From Bacteroidales bacterium UBA4243 (GTDB lineage: Bacteria > Bacteroidota > Bacteroidia > Bacteroidales > F082): DNA of 18,723 bases. The stretch covers positions 336-19,058 of the forward strand of contig DGXB01000120.1 in assembly GCA_002396205.1 (NCBI GenBank), read 5' to 3'. The position numbers and the translations under genes were made by a program. The stretch's first letter is position 1; every line of letters starts with the position of its first letter. The notes below the pieces were generated by a model. That model searched no databases, was not told where the DNA came from, and saw only the letters and a list, made by a program, of their open reading frames with translations. Shown here piece by piece: positions 1-6,659 of the stretch.

Positions 1-1875
1 GCAGCAGGCCTTGAAGGCGGCGCGCATGGCCACCTCGGTCTTGCCGAAGCCGACGTCGCCGCACACGAGGCGGTCCATCGGGTGGTCGCTCTCCATGTCG
101 CGTTTCACGTCGTTGGTGGCTTTCAGCTGGTCGGGGGTGTCCTCGTAGATGAACGAAGCCTCCAGCTCGTTTTGCAGGTAGTTGTCGGGCGAGAACTTGA
201 AGCCGGGTGTGCGTTTGCGCTCGGCGTAGAGCTTGATAAGCTCACGCGCAATGTCCTTGACCTTACTCTTCGTCTTGTTTTTCAAGCGGTTCCACGCGCC
301 ACTGCCGAGGGTGCTGAGTTTGGGTTCGGTGCCGTCCTTGCTGCTGTATTTGGCGATGCGGTGCAGCGAGTGGATGCTCACGTAGAGCAGGTCGCCGTTG
401 TTGTAGATCAGGCGGATGGCCTCTTGGGGCTTGCCGTTGTTCTCGATGGTCTCAAGGCCGTCGAAGCGTCCGATGCCGTGGTCGATGTGGGTGACATAGT
501 CGCCGGGTTTCAGCTCATAGAGGTCTTTCAGCGTGATGGCCTGCTTGGTCGAGAAGTTGTCGCGCAGGTGGAAGCGGTGGTAACGCTCGAAGATCTGGTG
601 GTCGGTGTAGCAGCACACTTTCAGGTCCTCGTCGATGAAGCCGCCGTGGATGGCGATGGTCTCGGTCTCGAAGTCGCGGTGCAGCTCGTCGTTGTGGTTG
701 ATGTCGTTCAGAATGGCCTGAATGCGAGAAAGTTGCTTGCTGCTTTCGGAGAACACGATGACGCGGTAGCCTTCCGCTTTGTGCTCGTTGATGTCGTCGA
801 TAAGCAGGTTGAAGTTCTTGCTGAAGATGGGTTGGGGCTTCGTTCTAAAGTTGACAGTTGTAGGGCTGTCACATTGTGGCAGCCGTCCATTCGTTAGTTC
901 GGTTATCAATTTGCTTGAAACACCAAATTCCACCGTGGGGTGCTTCATCAAACTGGCCAAAAGTTCATCCGACTTGCTAAACAGCAGTCCAGGTTTCAAA
1001 GCCTTCACTTCCTCGTCCTGCTCCTGCATCTTCTCGAAGGCTTCCACGGCGCGGTCGTATTCCTTGTCGACTTGTGTGGCGAAGAAGGCCATGTCGGTGA
1101 GCCAGACTGTGGTGGTGTCGGGCAGGTATTGCAGGATGGCCTCGCGTTCCTCGATGAAGGCGCGTTCCTGCATGTTGGGCAGCAGCACGATCTGTTTCAG
1201 TTTCTCGATGGAGAGCTGGTCGGCGATGTTGAAGCTGCGGATGCTGTCCACCTCGTCACCGAAGAATTCGATGCGGTAGGGGTAGTCGTTGGCAAACGAA
1301 AACACGTCGACCAAGCCGCCACGGATGGCGAATTGCCCCGGCTCCACCACGAAATCGACGTTCTCGAACTCGTATTCGTAGAGCAAGTCGGTGAGGAAAT
1401 CGAGGTTCACCTTGTCGCCCACCTTGATCTTGAAGGTGTTCTTGGCCAACAGCTTGCGGGTGAATACCTTTTCGCTCAGTGCTTCGGGGTAGCTCACTAT
1501 CAAGGTCTTGCGTTCCGAGGTGGAGACGCGTTGCAGCACCTCTGTCCTCGAAAGGATATAGGTGTTGTCGGGCTTCTCCGGCTCGTAGGGGCGTTTGTAG
1601 GAAGTGGGGTAGAAGAGGACCTGTTTCTTGCTGTAGTCCATGCCGCGCTCGCCGAGGAGGCTTTCGAGGTCGTTGTAGAAATAGGCCGCGTCTTCCTTGT
1701 CGGCGCATACGATGAAATGAATGCCACCCATCTGGCGGAAGGTCTCTTCCACGACGAAGGCCTTCGACGAGGCCACTAAATTGGAACACAGCAAATGCCC
1801 ACCATCGCGCAAAGCCTTGACTATCGCGTCGATGTGGGCATCATTCTTATAGGGTTGGTTTGAAATGCTTGCCAC
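1..1875 (-). CDS. mfd: Transcription-repair coupling factor Mfd, N-terminal 625 residues (cut by window edge)
   Basis: Mfd is the DNA translocase that removes RNA polymerase stalled at lesions and recruits UvrA. The visible part starts with a UvrB-like N-terminal module (including VEPGQFAIRGGLVDVF and RIEFFGDEVDSIRSF). It continues through the RNA-polymerase-interacting domain (KPGDYVTHIDHGIGRFDGLE) into the helicase core, where the Walker A motif GDVGFGKTE (Lys612) lies at the window edge. The rest of the motor and the C-terminal domain are outside. The start is a GTG at 1873-1875: no upstream ATG is in frame before the TAA at 1888-1890, and a TAnnTTTG promoter lies just upstream. Codons were checked around 841-920 and 1258-1310 with no frameshift. 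An odd segment near residues 330-340 (LPQCDSPTT) carries a repeat that also occurs in the DUF2851 gene at 13849-13872. The family call is secure; the GTG start is likely. Confidence 0.95.
   Translation of the reverse strand, partial: MASISNQPYKNDAHIDAIVKALRDGGHLLCSNLVASSKAFVVEETFRQMGGIHFIVCADKEDAAYFYNDLESLLGERGMDYSKKQVLFYPTSYKRPYEPEKPDNTYILSRTEVLQRVSTSERKTLIVSYPEALSEKVFTRKLLAKNTFKIKVGDKVNLDFLTDLLYEYEFENVDFVVEPGQFAIRGGLVDVFSFANDYPYRIEFFGDEVDSIRSFNIADQLSIEKLKQIVLLPNMQERAFIEEREAILQYLPDTTTVWLTDMAFFATQVDKEYDRAVEAFEKMQEQDEEVKALKPGLLFSKSDELLASLMKHPTVEFGVSSKLITELTNGRLPQCDSPTTVNFRTKPQPIFSKNFNLLIDDINEHKAEGYRVIVFSESSKQLSRIQAILNDINHNDELHRDFETETIAIHGGFIDEDLKVCCYTDHQIFERYHRFHLRDNFSTKQAITLKDLYELKPGDYVTHIDHGIGRFDGLETIENNGKPQEAIRLIYNNGDLLYVSIHSLHRIAKYSSKDGTEPKLSTLGSGAWNRLKNKTKSKVKDIARELIKLYAERKRTPGFKFSPDNYLQNELEASFIYEDTPDQLKATNDVKRDMESDHPMDRLVCGDVGFGKTEVAMRAAFKACC
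858..881 (-). repeat. Intragenic palindromic element in mfd encoding PQCDSPT (copy 1)
   Basis: These 24 bases are identical to 13849-13872 inside the DUF2851 gene. In both genes the element is read on the minus strand in the same frame and gives Pro-Gln-Cys-Asp-Ser-Pro-Thr. In this copy 864-884 forms an imperfect palindrome: 10-nt arms 864-873 and 875-884 around one base, with one G-U pair. It lies in a poorly conserved linker of Mfd, just before the motif TKPQPIFSKNF. Confidence 0.7.
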
Positions 1876-1896
1876 GATTCGATAAAATTATGGCTG

Positions 1897-1904
1897 CAAA
1901 GGTA
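1897..1904 (-). promoter_or_regulatory. Bacteroidetes-type -7 element of mfd
   Basis: On the minus strand this reads TACCTTTG followed by CAGCC, a perfect match to the Bacteroidetes -7 consensus TAnnTTTG. Initiation would fall near 1890, giving a leader of roughly 15 nt before the GTG start. The position where a -33 TTTG should lie (about 1924-1928) is inside a REP hairpin arm and has no TTG. Confidence 0.7.
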
Positions 1905-1915
1905 GTGAAAAACTG

Positions 1916-1966
1916 GGTTCGCAGGCGTCCCGCCTGCAAAATCCGCAAGCGGGACGCTTGCGAACC
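1916..1966. repeat. Paired REP-like palindromes between the RAYT gene and mfd
   Basis: Two 22-nt arms, 1916-1937 and 1945-1966, are inverted copies of each other with two mismatches. Each arm also holds its own perfect 7-bp hairpin with a 3-nt loop: GCAGGCG/CGCCTGC at 1921-1937 and GCAAGCG/CGCTTGC at 1945-1961. This head-to-head pairing resembles BIME-type REP pairs. The arm 1945-1966 is repeated exactly at 2577-2598 on the other side of the transposase. Confidence 0.85.
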
Positions 1967-1969
1967 AAG

Positions 1970-2620
1970 TTAACGATAACACGCTGATGACCACGGCCAA
2001 TCCTCTGGCTCATTTGCCAACCCTGCTTTCACGGGGTTGTTTTCTATATATCGAATGGTGGCATTCAGGTGACTTTCGTCCCGGATGAATCTGTCGAAGT
2101 AGTCTTTCATCCAAAAGTCTCCAGTTCTGCCAAGGATTTCATTGGCTTTGTGTGAAGTAAAAGACCGCCAACTGTGTAATATTCCTGAAAGAGTGACTCC
2201 TTCGAACTTCTCAATGAGTACATGAACGTGATTGGGCATTATGCACCAATTCAATAGCTTATATCGCTTGCCATCATGGAACAAAAGAGCGTCTTGAACC
2301 AACTTGGCTATGCGATCATCTTTCAGATAGCAAGATCCTTTTCCCGCATCTTCGTATTGGTCTAATAGCCTCAAAAGTTTGTTTGCCTGTTCAAAATCAC
2401 TTTCGTGTGCGACTTGCTCTTTCCATTTCAAAATCACTTCTTTAGGAACCGAATCGTACAATCGAAAAGTGATAAACTGAAGGTTCCTTGCTTCGCAATG
2501 CGGCAGATAGCCTCGGCTGTGCCAACCTTCTTTTGGGAAGCGGCCGTCAATTGTTGTTGAGGTGTTGGCATTGCCTGCAAGCGGGACGCTTGCGAACCCA
2601 GTGTGTTGCTCTACGGTCAT
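1970..2620 (-). CDS. REP-associated tyrosine transposase (RAYT, TnpA-REP, Y1 HUH family)
   Basis: RAYTs are single-strand nucleases thought to mobilise REP palindromes. The 216-residue product has the HUH motif in PNHVHVLIE (His131, His133) and the catalytic-tyrosine segment IRYIENNPVKAGL (Tyr191), matching Tyr115 in the NPVK segment of E. coli TnpA-REP as I recall it. The C-terminus DWPWSS is also typical. Recognisable homology begins only near Trp33. The first 32 residues from the ATG at 2620 are partly a translation of the REP at 2577-2598, so the true start may differ. That ATG overlaps the subtilase stop codon as ATGA, so the gene probably rides on subtilase transcription. The TAA is three bases from the paired REPs. 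Base composition is more AT-rich than in neighbouring genes, consistent with acquisition. Confidence 0.92.
   Translation of the reverse strand: MTVEQHTGFASVPLAGNANTSTTIDGRFPKEGWHSRGYLPHCEARNLQFITFRLYDSVPKEVILKWKEQVAHESDFEQANKLLRLLDQYEDAGKGSCYLKDDRIAKLVQDALLFHDGKRYKLLNWCIMPNHVHVLIEKFEGVTLSGILHSWRSFTSHKANEILGRTGDFWMKDYFDRFIRDESHLNATIRYIENNPVKAGLANEPEDWPWSSACYR
2577..2598. repeat. Single REP-like palindrome at the 5' end of the RAYT gene
   Basis: These 22 bases are identical, in the same orientation, to 1945-1966 beyond the transposase stop. The core GCAAGCG-GGA-CGCTTGC is a perfect 7-bp hairpin. Together the copies bracket the transposase gene, and this copy lies inside its open reading frame. 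Confidence 0.85.
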
Positions 2621-5600
2621 TCTATCACAATCTTCTGCGTCCTAACCGTGTCGCCATTGATGAGGCGAAGGACGTAAACGCCTGCTGGAATCCCCGTAGT
2701 AGGCACACGCCGCGTGTGTCCGCCAACGGAAGCGACGACGCGCCCCGTCACGTCCACCACCTGTAGGGACGCATCGCATACGTCCGCCTCGTTGATTAGG
2801 ATTTCGCCATCGGTGATATAGGCAAAGGCCGCTGAGCCTGTCGAAGCGCCGTCCGTTTCGTTTTCAGCAAACACCAGCCTGAACCGCGAAGCGTAATCCG
2901 ATGTCTTGGCTTCGAATGAGTAGTTCGGCATGGCCAAAACATCAACCTCATTGCCCGTCATGTTATCAATCAGGTGCAGATAGCCCAAATCGAGGTTCTC
3001 GACTTCAAAAGCGAGCGTATAGGTGCCGTTTTCAGCGGCCTTGAAGTTGACGGGCAGCTCGTTCTCACCGTTAGCGTATGCCACGGCGAGGTCTTGGCCG
3101 TCTTGCGAGAAGTAGATGACGCTTCCTTCACCGTCGCCAATGCTAAACTTTTCCAAGGTCTCTGCATCGCTGAGGTGAACGCGGGCGCGGTCCAAGGTAG
3201 AAGCGGTGCTCCTTTCGGCATTTTGCTTCAGTGTGATGTCGAAGCTGCTTGACGACGGTTCTACCCTCGATGTCGCTTTCGTGAACGTCACGGAAGCATC
3301 GTTTGCCGTAGCTTTGACGAAGATGCCCGCGCAAGGAGCGATCTCGCTTCCGTTGCTGGCCAAAATCACCTTGTTTGTCTCGTTGTCGACCACATAAAAG
3401 TCTTCGCTAACGGTGGCATTGCAGGCGAAGGGGTTGCCCACAAGGTTGAAGCCGTTCAGCGAACTTGCGCTGTGGCTCAGGCCGTTGATGGTGACAGGGC
3501 TATTGCTCGGGGTCAGCGTGCCAGCGAATTGCAGCGTCGTGCCGTTGGGCGCAACGTTGGCGTAGAGGTAGCCTTTTTGTGGCAGTAAGCTGAAAGCGCT
3601 GCTTTCGTAATTCATCCAGTAGTGCGTCGGCTCGTCATAATAATATAGGTCGTATGTTCCGTTGAGGAAGCCGTTGTCGGCTGTGGGTGTAACAGTTTCC
3701 GTGACGGGCGAGGCGATGAAGTACCAGCCGTAGTCGTTGGCCGAAGGCGGCGTGACGGATTTCATCACCGTGGCTTTCACTCCCACCGTGTTGTGGACAA
3801 GTTCGGCACCGTTTTCGAGGATGAGGTTGCCCTCGTTGATGTCGCTTAATGTTCCGCTGACGGTGAGGGAGCTGTTGGGCAAAACGACAAGGATGTCTTC
3901 CGAACCAAGCGCTATGTTACTTTCTGTGGCAGTCTCGCTGACAATCATGAAAGAGTTGCTGACATCCGACTCATAATTGTTGCTGACTGCTGTAACTTGA
4001 TACAGGTTCATACCATTCGAGTATGTTGCGGTATAATATGTGTTGCTTTGGTTGGTTGCTATCGCCACATCGTTGTTGTAAATGTTGTAGGTAAAGTTGC
4101 CGTCGCTTAGTGAAAGGACAAAGGCCCAAGAATAATTCCAAGTTAACCAATAATCATTTGAGGCAAATCGGTATAGGCCAGCATTATTAACCCCAATGCT
4201 TTGAATTGAATTATTGTAAGAGATTGCATCAGAGAACGTTATGGTTAGCCATAAATCTTTATTGGGATTGATTGCAACAGGATTGGGCAGCGTGTATGTA
4301 ATTTCTTCATATTGTTCCGTTGTGGTGTAGGTGGCTTGGTGGAGCAAATTGCCAGGTAACAATGCGTCACCTTCATAAATGGCTATGGTATATTGTGCAT
4401 CTGCGGAATAGCCCGTGAATTTCACTTGATTGATTTGCATTCCAGCGTAAGGTTGCAGCATGTCGCTTGTGAATTTTTGACCTGCAATTAATTCTGCTTC
4501 TGTACCGATAAATGAAGTGTGGGTATTTGCGTAATACAAGTCAGCTTGCCGGGTAATGGGAGCCGTCCAAGTCAAGGTAGTTGAGCCGTTGCTGATGTTT
4601 GTAGCTGTTAACGCTGTAGGAGCGTTGGTTTGCGTATTGGTGGTGATGGTTACGGTGACTTGGTTGGAGGGGATGGAGGCTTGGTAGTTGTTGCCATTGC
4701 TTCTCACATAATAGGTGTTGTTTCCTGTGGGGGCGCTGACATCTGTATAGGCCGTTCCTGAAACGTTGTTGGCTATCATGATACCGTTGCGATAGACACG
4801 ATAGGTACTGACACCCGAGGCAGCTGTCCAACTCAAACTGACAACTGCCCTATCGAGAGTGGCAGTTAGGTTAGTGGGGGCATTGCATGCGTTCAACATA
4901 TAATTGATTGCGGCCAACGCATCAATGCGACCTGCGCCGAATGTGTTGTCTTTCGAGGTCTGTCCTCCACAGGTCACGGCGGTGGTCTCGATGATGGAAT
5001 CTATTTCCATAGGGGTCAAGGTGGGATTGACGGAAAGCATTAATGCCATCACGCCTGCGACACACGGGGCAGCCATCGAAGTGCCGCTCTTTGTGCAATA
5101 CTGAGTATTTGATCCATGGTACAAAGATAGGATACTGCTTCCTGGTGCGGCAATATCGGGCTTGATAAGACCAATGTTAGTTTGGCTGTTCTCTTCCCAA
5201 GGATAATCGCTATAAGGGGATATGGAGGATCCGCTGCTCCATGTGGAAGGCCCGTATGAAGAGAAATAGGAATGATCGTCTGTGTTTGTGGTCGATCCTA
5301 CACACACCACGGCAGCTCTTCCGCCATTGAGAGTTTGGTCAGGATTTCTCCACGGCGAGGGGCAGTTGCCAGGAGAACCTACATTGTATGGGATGGGATA
5401 GGTCGATAAATCATCTCCAACATTACCTGCGGAAACAGAGGCCACAACGCCACAAGAGAGAACATTCTCCATAACAGTTCTGTATGTCCCGTTTCCACCA
5501 GTACCTTTTGAACCTAGTGACATGCTAAGGATGTCGGCACCATGAGACACCGCAAACTCAATGGCAGCCCAAGAGCTGGTGGCTGATCCGGAACCGTTTG

Positions 5601-6393
5601 CTGCAAGGACCTTCAATGCCATGATTTTGGCATCTTTGGCAATGCCGCATTGGTTGCCATTTGTCCCGTAACTCGAGACGGTTCCTGCACAATGGGTGCC
5701 ATGTCCATGGTCGTCCATGGGATCGTTGTCGCTGTTGACGAAATCCCATCCGTGGCTCGGATATTCGCTACCTCCCTCCCACATGTTGTTGGCAATGTCA
5801 GTGTGGTTGTAGTTTACGCCCGTGTCAATGACAGCCACGACGACACCTCCTCCAGTGTATCCTAACGACCAGACATCGTCGGCATTTACCTTCGTAACAT
5901 TCCATTGGTTGGTGGCTCTGTTGTTTCCAACAAGAACGGTCTCGTTTTCTTCGCCATCGGCAATGTATATCTCCACGTCTTTCATCACGTATTTCACATC
6001 AGGACGGTCGGCGATGGCCCATACCATGTCTTCAGTCATCTCGGCACTGATGGCATTGATGATCCAAAAAGACTTTATGTCGTTCACCATCGAGGCTTTT
6101 TGACCTTGTTTCAAATCCTTCAATACATCTTTTTGGCCGTTTTGTGAGACCCTTTGTAGTTCGTTGACGACGTACTCACGTTGGTGAGCCTTGTTGAGGT
6201 GTTGCAACTGTCGGGTGGATTTTTGTGTGTCAAATTGTTCGTTCATAATGATGATAACGCGGAACGTCTCTTCAAAACCTTGGTTCATTTCCTTTTGCAA
6301 CTCAGGGGTCACCTTGTTGAAAGCGCTCCTTTGGGCCATCATCGGCATCGCTACCATCAGCAGCAACGCCACGATCATCGTAAATCTTTTCAT
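2617..6393 (-). CDS. Secreted subtilisin-like (S8) protease with FN3 modules and T9SS sorting domain, 1258 aa
   Basis: A signal peptide (residues 1-20, ending MPMMAQ) is followed by a putative prodomain (about 25-145) and an S8 catalytic domain. The triad is Asp190 (AVIDTGVN), His231 (HGHGTHCAG) and Ser439 (SGTSMAAP), with oxyanion Asn324 (SAGN), so it looks active. Fibronectin-III-like modules cover about 503-585 and 591-815; the second is interrupted at about 613-765. A beta-rich region (about 820-1190, with LVGNPFACNA) leads to a T9SS type-A sorting domain (about 1193-1258, with VVDVTGRVVAS and GVYVLRL), which predicts export across the outer membrane and surface attachment or release. The related protease at 9812-12418 shares the catalytic core, including SPGNCP and PDQT. 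A -7 element lies 38 bases upstream. DNA for residues 613-765 is AT-rich relative to the rest. Substrate unknown. Confidence 0.94.
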   Translation of the reverse strand: MKRFTMIVALLLMVAMPMMAQRSAFNKVTPELQKEMNQGFEETFRVIIIMNEQFDTQKSTRQLQHLNKAHQREYVVNELQRVSQNGQKDVLKDLKQGQKASMVNDIKSFWIINAISAEMTEDMVWAIADRPDVKYVMKDVEIYIADGEENETVLVGNNRATNQWNVTKVNADDVWSLGYTGGGVVVAVIDTGVNYNHTDIANNMWEGGSEYPSHGWDFVNSDNDPMDDHGHGTHCAGTVSSYGTNGNQCGIAKDAKIMALKVLAANGSGSATSSWAAIEFAVSHGADILSMSLGSKGTGGNGTYRTVMENVLSCGVVASVSAGNVGDDLSTYPIPYNVGSPGNCPSPWRNPDQTLNGGRAAVVCVGSTTNTDDHSYFSSYGPSTWSSGSSISPYSDYPWEENSQTNIGLIKPDIAAPGSSILSLYHGSNTQYCTKSGTSMAAPCVAGVMALMLSVNPTLTPMEIDSIIETTAVTCGGQTSKDNTFGAGRIDALAAINYMLNACNAPTNLTATLDRAVVSLSWTAASGVSTYRVYRNGIMIANNVSGTAYTDVSAPTGNNTYYVRSNGNNYQASIPSNQVTVTITTNTQTNAPTALTATNISNGSTTLTWTAPITRQADLYYANTHTSFIGTEAELIAGQKFTSDMLQPYAGMQINQVKFTGYSADAQYTIAIYEGDALLPGNLLHQATYTTTEQYEEITYTLPNPVAINPNKDLWLTITFSDAISYNNSIQSIGVNNAGLYRFASNDYWLTWNYSWAFVLSLSDGNFTYNIYNNDVAIATNQSNTYYTATYSNGMNLYQVTAVSNNYESDVSNSFMIVSETATESNIALGSEDILVVLPNSSLTVSGTLSDINEGNLILENGAELVHNTVGVKATVMKSVTPPSANDYGWYFIASPVTETVTPTADNGFLNGTYDLYYYDEPTHYWMNYESSAFSLLPQKGYLYANVAPNGTTLQFAGTLTPSNSPVTINGLSHSASSLNGFNLVGNPFACNATVSEDFYVVDNETNKVILASNGSEIAPCAGIFVKATANDASVTFTKATSRVEPSSSSFDITLKQNAERSTASTLDRARVHLSDAETLEKFSIGDGEGSVIYFSQDGQDLAVAYANGENELPVNFKAAENGTYTLAFEVENLDLGYLHLIDNMTGNEVDVLAMPNYSFEAKTSDYASRFRLVFAENETDGASTGSAAFAYITDGEILINEADVCDASLQVVDVTGRVVASVGGHTRRVPTTGIPAGVYVLRLINGDTVRTQKIVIE

Positions 6394-6430
6394 ATTTAGT
6401 GGTGTTTTTATTTCGTTGACAATTAGGCTG

Positions 6431-6438
6431 CAAAAATA
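6431..6438 (-). promoter_or_regulatory. -7 element of the large subtilase gene
   Basis: The minus strand reads TATTTTTG followed by CAGCC, a perfect TAnnTTTG. It lies 38 bases upstream of the ATG at 6393. A TTTG candidate for -33 exists at 6464-6467, but its 25-nt spacer is longer than the usual 19-21. Confidence 0.65.
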
Positions 6439-6593
6439 GTGAAAATACTCTTTAGGACATTAACAAATTATAGGGAACTTCTAAAAATGCTCCATAGGAG
6501 CTTTCTTTTAATAATGAAAACTCAACGAACCAATGGGTTATACCCCGTAGGGGTTTTCTTTTATGTGTTTTTTAGTAATGACCTATAATAATT

Positions 6594-6633
6594 GACCATG
6601 ACTGCTTTCGCCAAAAGAAAAGCAGTCACGGTC
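6594..6633. terminator. Strong 15-bp hairpin downstream of the OPT gene
   Basis: Arms 6594-6608 and 6619-6633 (GACCATGACTGCTTT and its inverse) pair at 14 of 15 positions around a 10-nt loop. The hairpin starts 26 bases after the OPT stop codon on the minus strand. It is followed by an AT-rich stretch, not a clean T-run, so termination or RNA 3'-end protection is inferred. A direct repeat TCATAGTCA (6632-6640 and 6645-6653) adjoins it. The rest of the 266-base gap holds only the subtilase promoter and a 13-nt hairpin at 6542-6554. Confidence 0.55.
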
Positions 6634-6659
6634 ATAGTCACAAGTCATAGTCAGGAAGT

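Noticed and set aside
1916..2598. CRISPR-like or IS-type interpretation of the repeats around the transposase
   Set aside because: There are only three repeat arms and no regularly spaced spacers, and no IS terminal inverted repeats with target duplication; the HUH transposase and hairpins fit a RAYT/REP unit.
2488..2766. A 92-codon plus-strand frame across the RAYT/subtilase junction
   Set aside because: It is antisense to two real genes and to a REP, with no recognisable motif.
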